This document shows positions 1 through 6,337 of a stretch of DNA of 9,078 nucleotides, piece after piece (within the stretch, counting starts at the first letter, position 1; the number at the start of each line of letters is the position of its first letter). This DNA comes from an uncultured bacterium (GTDB taxonomy: Bacteria > Bacillota > Clostridia > Oscillospirales > Acutalibacteraceae). The translations under genes and the position numbers were made by a program. Location: the NCBI GenBank assembly GCA_905215055.1, contig CAJMOH010000076.1, positions 1 to 9,078 of the forward strand, written 5' to 3'. The notes under the pieces are model-generated. The model made no database searches. It had not been told where the DNA came from and saw only the letters and a list, made by a program, of their open reading frames with translations.

Positions 1-10
1 TCATACAGAG

Positions 11-39
11 CTTTTTCGTTGGGTTTCCCAACGAAAAAG
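11..39. repeat. Perfect 13-bp inverted repeat (hairpin) at left edge
   Basis: CTTTTTCGTTGGG (11-23) and CCCAACGAAAAAG (27-39) are exact reverse complements around a TTT loop. The T-run is on the 5' arm and the A-run on the 3' arm, the opposite of an intrinsic terminator, so this is not a simple terminator for either strand. On the minus strand it would lie in the leader of the transcript predicted to start near position 59. It overlaps the next palindrome by three bases. Its function is unknown. Confidence 0.75.
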
Positions 40-54
40 AGGACATGTCCTCTT
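37..54. repeat. Perfect 18-bp palindrome, terminator-like on the minus strand
   Basis: AAGAGGACATGTCCTCTT is exactly self-complementary. Read on the minus strand, the short hairpin (AGAGGA/TCCTCT around CATG) is followed directly by a run of T (positions 38-34), which resembles a small intrinsic terminator or attenuator. It could equally be a dimeric operator, since it lies just downstream of the minus promoter at 66-94. The structure is certain; the role is inferred. Confidence 0.6.
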
Positions 55-65
55 GCGTTACGATT

Positions 66-94
66 ATTATAACCCCCTTGCCCCAGGAAAGCAA
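66..94 (-). promoter_or_regulatory. Sigma-A-like promoter for a gene beyond the left edge
   Basis: On the minus strand, TTGCTT (94-89) lies 17 bases before a perfect TATAAT (71-66). Transcription would start near position 59 and run leftwards through both palindromes and out of the window. The -35 matches the consensus at only three of six positions, so the call rests on the perfect -10 and ideal spacing. Confidence 0.45.
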
Positions 95-125
95 GAATAT
101 TTCCTGAAACCGCGAGGGTCAACCG

Positions 126-153
126 GCCGCGGGAAAAAATTTTTCCCGGCGGC
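126..153. repeat. Long near-perfect inverted repeat between two divergent promoters
   Basis: GCCGC-GGG-AAAAAA faces TTTTT-CCC-g-GCGGC, a dyad with one bulged G, centred on an A6T5 tract. It lies in the gap between the minus promoter (66-94) and the plus promoter (170-198), a normal place for a shared operator or an UP-like A/T element. It is not followed by a T-tract, so it is not an intrinsic terminator. Confidence 0.5.
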
Positions 154-169
154 GCGAAAAACGGAGCAT

Positions 170-198
170 TTGCATTCCCGGTTCCGCTGCGCTATAAT
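170..198 (+). promoter_or_regulatory. Sigma-A-like promoter of the truncated response regulator gene
   Basis: TTGCAT (170-175), a 17-base spacer and a perfect TATAAT (193-198) precede the ATG at 234. The ribosome binding site AAGGGAG ends at 224, nine bases before that ATG. This is one of the best promoters in the window, but it now serves only a short gene remnant. Transcripts would run antisense into the flavoprotein operon at 303-1417. Confidence 0.7.
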
Positions 199-233
199 GC
201 TCTCATAAAATTTTGAAAAGGGAGACTGACCGT

Positions 234-347
234 ATGGCGGAAAAGATTCTGGTGGTGGATGATGAGGCGGAGATTGCCCAGCTGCAAAACCGGGAGCAAG
301 CTCTATTCCCTGTCCTCGATGCGCAAGGTTCTCATCTGCTCCGCTGA
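234..347 (+). pseudogene. Truncated response regulator (receiver-domain start only)
   Basis: The 37-residue ORF begins MAEKILVVDDEAEIAQL, a textbook start of an OmpR/NarL-type receiver domain. It has beta-strand 1 (KILVVDD) and the acidic pair D9-D10 that coordinates Mg2+. After about residue 17 the similarity ends: QNREQALFPVLDAQ and onward is not a receiver sequence, and the frame stops at 345-347. The phosphoacceptor Asp, the conserved Thr and Lys, and the whole DNA-binding domain are missing. A good promoter and ribosome binding site precede it, so the start is the authentic one of a formerly complete gene. The reading frame runs into the 3' end of the opposing gene (stop at 303-305), which places the breakpoint at about 285-302. 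The remnant cannot signal. A cognate histidine kinase is not in the window. An assembly join would look the same. Confidence 0.75.
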
Positions 348-914
348 AAGGCCGTTGCGCTTTCCCAGCTCTTTCCAATAAGCTGTGGAGGCCCGAAGAA
401 ACAGCCTCTTTGGCAAGGGCATGGTCACCTGAAGGGAACGGTGCTTTCCTTCCTCCATGGACTGGGCCAGCTTTCTCAGGCCGCGGGAAACCAAAAAGCG
501 AAACGGCGTGGAGAGAATGGCCTCACCGGCTCCAATTTTCAAAACAGAGCCAAAGGGAAATCCTGTTTGCCGGCAGTACAGCCGTATCATGCTGACGGCG
601 GTATCGTTTTGCCAAGGCTCCAGAAAACCGCAGTTGACCACAACGGACACCGTGGGTCTTTGGACAATGGGAAACCCCTCCAGCACCTTTAAAAACTGGA
701 GCAGCGTCACGGGAATACTGTCCGCGTAAAGGGGAAACACCAAGAGCACGTCCGAAAAGCGCTCCATCTCTTGACAGAGCCTCTCTGGCTTTTCCCGAAT
801 AATCTCAAAGTAATCCGTTTTCCCGGAGGTCTCCTTCCTAAACAGCTGGGCGTACTCTTTGGAGTTGGAGCGGGAAGCCCGCGGGCTTCCGTTCAAAATC
901 ATGATATTTGCCAT
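303..914 (-). CDS. Flavodoxin-fold NAD(P)H-dependent oxidoreductase
   Basis: This 203-residue protein probably binds FMN and transfers electrons from NAD(P)H in the cytoplasm; its substrate is unknown. ILNGSPR at residues 6-12 is the phosphate-binding loop of the NADPH-dependent FMN reductase/flavodoxin-like superfamily. It is followed by S-R-S-N-S (14-18), and FPLYADSIP (60-68) is the second flavin-contacting loop. NCGFLEPWQN (94-103) resembles the third loop. No signal peptide or membrane segment is visible. The ATG overlaps the 3' end of the upstream flavoprotein gene by 16 bases, and a GAGG lies seven bases before it, so the two are probably translationally coupled. The C-terminus looks complete for the family. 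No terminator is seen after the stop; the next bases belong to the truncated response regulator on the other strand. The fold is secure, the exact reaction is not. Confidence 0.85.
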   Translation of the reverse strand: MANIMILNGSPRASRSNSKEYAQLFRKETSGKTDYFEIIREKPERLCQEMERFSDVLLVFPLYADSIPVTLLQFLKVLEGFPIVQRPTVSVVVNCGFLEPWQNDTAVSMIRLYCRQTGFPFGSVLKIGAGEAILSTPFRFLVSRGLRKLAQSMEEGKHRSLQVTMPLPKRLFLRASTAYWKELGKRNGLSAEQMRTLRIEDRE

Positions 915-1417
915 GAAAGCACCTCATTTCTGACCACAGCTTCCAGCTCGTCCTCCGCCGCGAATACTACCCGGTACTTTTCAAAGCACATGTTCTTCGC
1001 ATTGCGGGCAGCTAAACGGGAAAAGACGGCTTTTTCCTCGGCAGAAAGGGCTCCGTATCCTAGGATGACCGCTTCCTTGGGGGCCACCCTGCGCTGAACG
1101 TGATGGGTTTCTCCCTGCCAAATTCGGAGAAAGGCCTGCTGCACGGGGATAGCCCGCTCCAGCATGGTTTTTACCGGCGCGTCGTACCCGCCGTATTTGA
1201 CCCGGCTGACATACAGAATCTGAGTGCTTTGGGCAATGAGAGGATACACGGCAACAGCGTCGTCCCGTATGACACAGTTCCCGGGCGTCTTGACCCAGCA
1301 GCCAAAGCAGCCGACGCAATGGGCGATGTTCAGCTTTGAAAGGTCCACAAGCTTCACAGGCTCCCCAATGGCAGGCAGCTGGAAAGAACGGTCGCTCAGG
1401 ATCAGTTTCATGGTCAT
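899..1417 (-). CDS. Small flavodoxin-family protein with a cysteine cluster (iron-sulfur flavoprotein-like)
   Basis: This 172-residue protein is the first gene of a two-gene operon with the oxidoreductase at 303-914. Residues 34-48 contain four cysteines, C34-x2-C37-x2-C40-x7-C48, in CVGCFGCWVKTPGNC. This is the compact motif known from iron-sulfur flavoproteins, where it holds a [4Fe-4S] cluster beside FMN. YVSRVKYGGYDAPVK (69-83) fits the second flavin loop. The usual N-terminal GSPR phosphate loop is missing and replaced by LSDRSF, so flavin binding may be altered or shared with the partner. Two in-frame ATGs are possible (1417 and 1411). AAAGGAG lies 4 bases from the first and 10 from the second, so the start is ambiguous by two codons. 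Likely a cytosolic electron-transfer protein; whether a cluster is actually bound is inference. Confidence 0.8.
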   Translation of the reverse strand: MTMKLILSDRSFQLPAIGEPVKLVDLSKLNIAHCVGCFGCWVKTPGNCVIRDDAVAVYPLIAQSTQILYVSRVKYGGYDAPVKTMLERAIPVQQAFLRIWQGETHHVQRRVAPKEAVILGYGALSAEEKAVFSRLAARNAKNMCFEKYRVVFAAEDELEAVVRNEVLSWQIS

Positions 1418-1474
1418 CTCTCTCCTTTCCCCCAGGCGTTCTCCCTGTTTGGGACGGTCCCCGGCGGTAATCTC

Positions 1475-1503
1475 ATTGTACCACAGCCGCGCCTTCCCGT
1501 AAA
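1475..1503 (-). promoter_or_regulatory. Promoter of the two-gene flavoprotein operon
   Basis: On the minus strand, TTTACG (1503-1498), a 17-base spacer and TACAAT (1480-1475) lie about 58 bases before the ATG at 1417. A ribosome binding site AAAGGAG lies just before the ATG. The position and spacing suit a sigma-A promoter for both flavoprotein genes. Confidence 0.6.
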
Positions 1504-1567
1504 CCCGCGCCGGTCTCCCCCATGGTTTTCCCCATTTGACGCCCCTCTATTCTCTCCAGGCCGGAGG

Positions 1568-1584
1568 CCGCGGGACTCCCGCGG
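1568..1584. repeat. GC-rich inverted repeat next to the terminator
   Basis: CCGCGGG (1568-1574) and CCCGCGG (1578-1584) form a perfect 7-bp stem around ACT. It abuts the terminator hairpin at 1585-1619 and has no T-tract of its own. It may act as a secondary structure that backs up termination, or may be incidental in GC-rich DNA. Confidence 0.4.
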
Positions 1585-1619
1585 AAAAGGCCCGTGACAA
1601 AAGCAGTCACGGGCCTTTT
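1585..1619 (-). terminator. Strong bidirectional intrinsic terminator after the hydratase gene
   Basis: GGCCCGTGAC (1589-1598) pairs perfectly with GTCACGGGCC (1606-1615) around a seven-base loop. The stem is flanked by AAAA on the left and TTTT on the right, so it has a T-tract on both strands. It lies 22 bases beyond the stop codon of the minus-strand hydratase gene and should end that transcript. It also separates the hydratase from the flavoprotein operon. Confidence 0.85.
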
Positions 1620-1640
1620 GCATCAGGTTTTTTCGATTGT

Positions 1641-3935
1641 TCAGCGGTTCCGGCCGCGATTGAAGTTGATCAAGCAGCCGGCCTTGACAATGGCCCGCTC
1701 GTTCTCCGTCATATCCTTGCAATACAAGGGCAGCTCCACCGCTTGTCCGTTTTTCAGCACATAGCCTGTGATGTGGGACAGGTCGCCGTCCAAGGCGGAA
1801 CGGATTCCGGGAACATAGATGTAATCTCCCACCTCAAAGGCAGAGGGCTCTCCCTTGAGATGGAAGGGCAGCATGCCCCAGTTCATCACATTGGAGCGGT
1901 AGCGCTTGGTGGCATAGTCCTGGGTGATATTGGCCAGGCCCCCCAGCACCCGCTGGCAGCTGGCGGCCTGCTCCCGGGCGGAGCCGTCGCCGGGCTTGTT
2001 GGCGTAAATCACCGAGCCGATCTCCACAGTTTGGGGATCCACGCCTTCCTGGCCGGGAATGGCGCGAATGGCGGCAAACACCGTTTCCAGCTCTGGGGCC
2101 AGCCGCAGCACATCCTCTCCCTTTTCCCGAGCAACCTCCAGGGCGTCCACCTCCTTGGCCCGGCCCACATACTCCGGGTCACGGCGGGACAGGGTGAACT
2201 CCGCCAGGCCCAGAGGATTGGACCGGTAAGCAGAGGTCTCCCCGGAGGGAATCAGCTCGTCGGTGGTGGTGACTTCATCCAGGATTTTAGAGCACACCCT
2301 TAACAGAATGTTCTCCTCCAGCGCCGGACGCTGGGGCCAATCCTTGATATTGGGGCCGTAGAACAGAGGCGTTTCCTCCTTGGCCCTTCCAAAGCCCTGA
2401 TAGACCCGGGCTGTATAGGGCTGGGGATCGAAGTGGTAAGCGGGAGGCGCGGCAAAGACATCCGCGAATTCCTCGGCGCTGGTGAGCAGTCCGCCCCGGG
2501 CCGCGCTGGCGGCAATGGAGCGGGCATCCATCAAGGCCACGGCGGACATCTGTCCCTGGCCGGGCTTGCTGCCCTCCCGGTTGGGGAAGTTCCGGGTGGT
2601 GTGGCGGATGGACAGGCCGTTGTGGTTGGGGGTATCCCCCGCGCCGAAGCAGGGGCCGCAGAAGGCGGTTTTTACCACAGAGCCGGCAGTCATCAAATCC
2701 GCCAGGGCGCCGTTCTTCATCAACTCCATGTACACGGGAATGGATGAGGGGTACACGTTCAGGGTGAACTCGCCGGCGCCGATGGACTTGCCCCGCAGCA
2801 CATTGGCCGCCTGGACAATGCTGGTAAAGGTGCCGCCGGCGCAGCCACCGATAACTCCCTGCTGCACCTGGAGCTGGCCGTCCTTTACCTTGTCCACCAG
2901 AGTGTAGGGCGCACGGCCCTGGCTGACCTTCTCCGCGGCCTTTTCCGTCTCCCGGAGGATATCGGTGAGGTTTTCCTTCAGCTCGTCGATGGTGTAGGCG
3001 TTGGAGGGATGGAAGGGCAGGGCGATCATGGGCTTGATCTGGGAAAGGTCAATCTCCACGCAGCCATCGTAATAGGCCACCTCTCCCGGCTTCAGCTCCT
3101 GGTAATCGCCGCCGCGGCCGTGCTCGGTGAGCCAGGCCTTGGTATCCCCGTCGGTTTGCCAGATGGAGGAAAGGCAGGTGGTCTCGGTGGTCATCACGTC
3201 CACGCCGTTGCGGTAGTCCGTGTCCATGGAGGCCACGCCGGGGCCGACAAACTCCATGACCTTGTTCTTCACATAGCCGTTGGCGTACACCGCCCGGCAG
3301 ATGGCCAGAGCGATATCGTGAGGGCCAACCCAGGGCTGGGGCCTGCCGGTGAGGTAAATGGCCACCACCTCTGGATAGGGGCTGTCCCAGGTATCGCCCA
3401 GAATCTGCTTATCCAGCTCACCGCCGCCCTCGCCTACGGCCATGGTACCCAGAGCGCCGTAGCGGGTGTGGCTGTCGCTGCCCAGAATCATTTTCCCGCA
3501 GCCGGCGTGCATTTCCCGCATATACTGGTGGATGACCGCCACATGAGGAGGCACATAGATGCCGCCGTATTTTTGAGCGGCGGTAAGGCCGAACATGTGG
3601 TCGTCCTCGTTGATGGTGCCGCCCACGGCGCACAGGGAGTTGTGGCAGCAGGTGAGCACATAGGGAATGGGAAAGCGCTTCATGCCCGAGGCTCGGGCCG
3701 TCTGAATGATGCCCACATAGGTGATGTCGTGGGAGGTGAGGGCGTCAAACCGGATCTGAAGAGCGGCAGAATCGCCGCTCTTGTTGTGGGCCTGTAAGAT
3801 GCCATAGGCAATGGTGGCTTTTTTAGCCTGCTGAGGGGTGGCGTCCTTCAACCGGGGATCTGCCTGAGACTGGGCCGCCGGCACCAGCTGGCTGCCTCCC
3901 AGCAGATATACGCCGCCTTCATGGAGCTTTATCAT
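1641..3935 (-). CDS. Aconitase-superfamily hydratase (YbhJ-type)
   Basis: This cytosolic protein of 764 residues matches the length and layout of the stand-alone putative hydratases related to E. coli YbhJ, whose substrate is unknown. Numbering from the upstream in-frame ATG at 3941, the aconitase hallmarks are all present. DSHT is at 156-159. The three [4Fe-4S] ligands are C367 in GGCAGG and C428/C431 in FCGPC. RNF at 450-452 is followed by the conserved REGS. GSAREQAA at 653-660 carries the catalytic Ser-Arg pair in the swivelling C-terminal domain. It should therefore dehydrate and rehydrate a hydroxy-acid such as citrate or a homologue. AAGGA ends immediately before the ATG at 3941 but six bases before the next in-frame ATG (3935), so MIKLHEGG is the likely start. 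It is a single-gene unit with its own promoter and terminator. True aconitase activity is possible but is not shown by context: no citrate synthase or isocitrate dehydrogenase gene is nearby. Confidence 0.9.
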   Translation of the reverse strand: MIKLHEGGVYLLGGSQLVPAAQSQADPRLKDATPQQAKKATIAYGILQAHNKSGDSAALQIRFDALTSHDITYVGIIQTARASGMKRFPIPYVLTCCHNSLCAVGGTINEDDHMFGLTAAQKYGGIYVPPHVAVIHQYMREMHAGCGKMILGSDSHTRYGALGTMAVGEGGGELDKQILGDTWDSPYPEVVAIYLTGRPQPWVGPHDIALAICRAVYANGYVKNKVMEFVGPGVASMDTDYRNGVDVMTTETTCLSSIWQTDGDTKAWLTEHGRGGDYQELKPGEVAYYDGCVEIDLSQIKPMIALPFHPSNAYTIDELKENLTDILRETEKAAEKVSQGRAPYTLVDKVKDGQLQVQQGVIGGCAGGTFTSIVQAANVLRGKSIGAGEFTLNVYPSSIPVYMELMKNGALADLMTAGSVVKTAFCGPCFGAGDTPNHNGLSIRHTTRNFPNREGSKPGQGQMSAVALMDARSIAASAARGGLLTSAEEFADVFAAPPAYHFDPQPYTARVYQGFGRAKEETPLFYGPNIKDWPQRPALEENILLRVCSKILDEVTTTDELIPSGETSAYRSNPLGLAEFTLSRRDPEYVGRAKEVDALEVAREKGEDVLRLAPELETVFAAIRAIPGQEGVDPQTVEIGSVIYANKPGDGSAREQAASCQRVLGGLANITQDYATKRYRSNVMNWGMLPFHLKGEPSAFEVGDYIYVPGIRSALDGDLSHITGYVLKNGQAVELPLYCKDMTENERAIVKAGCLINFNRGRNR

Positions 3936-3999
3936 GCACATTCCTTCTTTCTCTCAGTCTAGCCGGGCAACACCGCGGACAAGCCGCAGTTTTTAGATT

Positions 4000-4008
4000 A
4001 TTATAGCA
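4000..4008 (-). promoter_or_regulatory. Extended -10 promoter of the hydratase gene
   Basis: On the minus strand, TGC-TATAAT (4008-4000) is a perfect -10 with an extended TGn element, about 65 bases before the ATG at 3935. No good -35 lies 16-18 bases upstream (the best candidate hexamer is GTGCGT), which is common for extended -10 promoters. The first copy of a duplicated motif (4010-4018) begins one base upstream of the TGn. Confidence 0.6.
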
Positions 4009-4009
4009 T

Positions 4010-4086
4010 AAAGTTTTCCTTTACGCACGTCTCCCGGGCAAAAATGAGGAAAGTTTTCTGAGAGGGCTAAAACTCCCGGTAAAAAT
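4010..4086. repeat. Two-copy imperfect direct repeat of about 40 bp over the hydratase promoter
   Basis: Three blocks occur twice in the same order: AAAGTTTTC (4010-4018 and 4050-4058), CTCCCGG (4031-4037 and 4073-4079) and AAAAAT (4040-4045 and 4081-4086). The gaps between the first two blocks are 12 and 14 bases. The second copy extends into the 3' end of the GH35 gene, whose stop codon is at 4067-4069. It could be a tandem duplication that has drifted, or a pair of regulator sites four helical turns apart. Confidence 0.55.
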
Positions 4087-6124
4087 CGTCTCGCAGCTCT
4101 GAAAGAACCAGGCAGCATTCCCGGCCATACAGCAGCCTTGCCGGCACCCGCCAGGGAACTCCGTAATAGAAGTTGTCAGCAATCAGCTGGCCGTCCCCAT
4201 AGATTTGTCCCACATCGCAGGGGGCGGAAATCTCCACAAAGCCCTGATCCGTGGAGACAGAGAGACGGTACCAGGAAAGGGAGCGCTCTCCGCCAAGAGA
4301 CAGCTCAGATAAATAGGGGAAGGAAAAAGGAGGTGCCTTGAGGGGCTCCAGAGTAAGTGCCGCAGGGCGGAAGGGACGCTCTACCTGATGCCGCTCAAAG
4401 GCCTTCCCGGTCCAGTGAAAATAGGAGAAGCTGCCCGCCTCCACACAGGAAACCCGGCCATTCTCCTCATAGAGATTGCACCCCGCGCCCAGATACAGGC
4501 CCCCAGAGAGCCGCCGAAGGTATTGCGCCTGCTCCCAGGTCAAGGTGACAAGCTGGATGTCTCCCACCGAGACGGGAGCCAGCTCCGGGCTGGGAGACAG
4601 AACCGCCCGGCCCTCCAAAGCGTACTGAGGGGAAATGCCGGGAACTGCCGCAAAGAAATAGGTGTTATTTTCTGCACACAGCAGCTGAGCCGTGGCCCAA
4701 GTGAGTCTTTCCCCGCCCAAGGGCAGGTTGCAGGGCAGGAAAAAGGCTGTTTCTCCCTGTACGCGCAAAGGGGGAAATGAAACAGAACCGGTATCAATGA
4801 CAGCGTCCTCCACGTCCTCCAATGGGAACCGGCGCTGATAGTGGTTGACAAACACAAACCCCTTTTCCCCATCGGTACGCAGGGCATACCGGAGTGAGGA
4901 AAAATCCTGGGGAGGAACCAGCTGTTTGGCCTCCACCGCCTCCATGGGAGCTAAAAGCTCTCCAAAATCCTGGAGAAACAGGTGCAGCATATTCAGCAGC
5001 CCATATTGCCCCCGAGCCTCTCCGTATTCTGAAAGGGGCGCTTGAAAATCGTAGGAGAGAATGGGGTAATCATTGGGATACCCGGACTCTCTGGTCTCGT
5101 TAAGCGTGCTGAAAGCTCCCAGCTTGTTTGTGCCGCCATGGTACATGTAGTAGCCGGGCAGATTGTTTCCCGCGCCCAGCTTGCACAAAACCAAGGCGTA
5201 TACATCCATGGGCCGGATGATGGGCCGTCTGTGGTGCGTGACCTGAATGCCTCCGCCAAGCTCACAGGTGGCAAAGGGATAACGCTCGTAGGGGAGCACC
5301 CAGCCGTCGGGGCTTGCCTTGTCAATCAGGTCGGCGCCGATGGCCGTGTCGTTGCGCATTCGATGAAAGGTGAAGCTGTGAGAGGGCGGCAGAGGCTCTG
5401 TGGTGTCCGCCCAAGGAGCGTCCGCGTAAGCAGCGAATACGGGCAGAACCTCGTCTACGGGAATCCTGGCTCCATAGGCGCTGTCCCAGCCTGTTACAGT
5501 CCACAGAGGCACGTCGAATCCCACCTCCTGCGCGAGACGCTTGAGCGCCAGAAGATGCTCCCCGTTGTTCACCAGCTCGTTTTCCAGCTGAACTGCCAGA
5601 ATCATTCCCCCGTCCTTATAAAAAAGACCCTTTACCTGCTGGAAAATTTGCTGATACCACAGGCGCGCCTTTTCCATATAACCGGGATTGTTGTCTCGCA
5701 GCTTGAAGGGCTTTTTCAGAAGCCAATCTGGAAAGCCGCCGTTGCGGCATTCTCCATGGGCCCAAGGGCCGATTCGGATCATCGCCTCCAGCCCGGCTCG
5801 CTGGCATTCCAGCAGAAAAGCCCGAATATCTCTGTCGCCGGTAAAATCAAACCGTCCCTCCTCCTCCTCGTGGTAAATCCACAGCAGATAGGTGGCTACC
5901 AGGGTCACACCGCCGGCCTTCATTTTGCACAGCTCTCGATACCACTGGTCCCGGGAGCTGCGGGTAAAATGATACTCGCCCATCACAGGAATCCAGGGCC
6001 TGCCATCCCGCTCTAAGTAAAGGTTGTTTACCTGGATGCTCCCGCCCTGAGGATTGGTTCCTCCCAGGCACAGATGCTCTCTCATCAAGGGTGTTTTCTC
6101 ATAGGGCTGAAACGTATACCGCAT
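4067..6124 (-). CDS. GH35-family beta-galactosidase-type glycoside hydrolase, cytoplasmic
   Basis: The 685-residue protein probably removes terminal beta-galactosyl residues from oligosaccharides imported into the cell; it has no signal peptide. The N-terminal (beta/alpha)8 barrel shows the GH35 layout. GEYHFTR is at 49-55, then DQWYRELCKMKAGG at 59-72. RIGPWAHGECRNGGFPDWL at 117-135 is a form of the GH35 signature. QLENEL at 179-184 supplies the predicted acid/base E183, and CELGGG at 287-292 the predicted nucleophile E288. YMYHGGTN at 326-333 is another family marker. The remaining half, with GFVFVNHYQRR and beta-rich sequence, fits the accessory domains. AAAGGAG lies nine bases before the ATG, supporting the start. 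It sits downstream of the AraC regulator gene on the same strand. The nucleophile loop differs from the common SEFYTGW form, so specificity may be unusual. No clear terminator follows the stop, so some read-through into the hydratase gene is possible. Confidence 0.88.
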   Translation of the reverse strand: MRYTFQPYEKTPLMREHLCLGGTNPQGGSIQVNNLYLERDGRPWIPVMGEYHFTRSSRDQWYRELCKMKAGGVTLVATYLLWIYHEEEEGRFDFTGDRDIRAFLLECQRAGLEAMIRIGPWAHGECRNGGFPDWLLKKPFKLRDNNPGYMEKARLWYQQIFQQVKGLFYKDGGMILAVQLENELVNNGEHLLALKRLAQEVGFDVPLWTVTGWDSAYGARIPVDEVLPVFAAYADAPWADTTEPLPPSHSFTFHRMRNDTAIGADLIDKASPDGWVLPYERYPFATCELGGGIQVTHHRRPIIRPMDVYALVLCKLGAGNNLPGYYMYHGGTNKLGAFSTLNETRESGYPNDYPILSYDFQAPLSEYGEARGQYGLLNMLHLFLQDFGELLAPMEAVEAKQLVPPQDFSSLRYALRTDGEKGFVFVNHYQRRFPLEDVEDAVIDTGSVSFPPLRVQGETAFFLPCNLPLGGERLTWATAQLLCAENNTYFFAAVPGISPQYALEGRAVLSPSPELAPVSVGDIQLVTLTWEQAQYLRRLSGGLYLGAGCNLYEENGRVSCVEAGSFSYFHWTGKAFERHQVERPFRPAALTLEPLKAPPFSFPYLSELSLGGERSLSWYRLSVSTDQGFVEISAPCDVGQIYGDGQLIADNFYYGVPWRVPARLLYGRECCLVLSELRDDFYREF

Positions 6125-6251
6125 GCCGGTAAGCTCCTTTCAAATCGGCTGTTGGGACGGCGGAAAGGAAGGTCTTTTCAAAAACTGTTCCCCCTTGGTC
6201 TCCTGCCGCAGCATTGTCCAGCAAGGGCCTTGCCGCCCCCTTGTTTTTCCC

Positions 6252-6280
6252 AGTATAGCCGGGAGGCACATGGAAGGGAA
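6252..6280 (-). promoter_or_regulatory. Probable activator-dependent promoter of the GH35 gene
   Basis: On the minus strand, TATACT (6257-6252) stands about 128 bases before the ATG at 6124. The hexamer 17 bases upstream, TTCCCT, is a poor -35, which suits a promoter that needs an AraC-type activator. Its context GCTATACTGGG is identical to that of the AraC gene's own promoter. The leader also holds a small inverted repeat GCAAGG/CCTTGC (6221-6233). The rest of the 6125-6337 gap shows no gene. Confidence 0.45.
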
Positions 6281-6337
6281 TACGCAATGCTCTCATTTCC
6301 TGGACAATCTTCCAGAGGCCCCCGGAGAGAAGCCGCC

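Noticed and set aside
67..378. 103-codon minus-strand open frame at the left
   Set aside because: It crosses a promoter, a long inverted repeat and the response regulator remnant, with no family resemblance.
1536..2303. Long plus-strand open frame opposite the hydratase gene
   Set aside because: It is the antisense shadow of the conserved hydratase sequence, has low-complexity Gly/Ala/His-rich composition, no family motif, and runs through the terminator.
3670..3683. GGAAAGCGCTTCAT resembling a catabolite-response (cre) site
   Set aside because: It is one base short of the cre consensus and lies deep within conserved coding sequence of the hydratase (MKRFPIP).
3009..3797. 262-codon plus-strand open frame
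   Set aside because: Antisense to the catalytic part of the hydratase; its Val/Gly/His-rich composition is typical of a shadow of a GC-rich gene.
5042..6016. 324-codon plus-strand open frame
   Set aside because: Antisense to the GH35 barrel domain, whose motifs are unmistakable on the minus strand.
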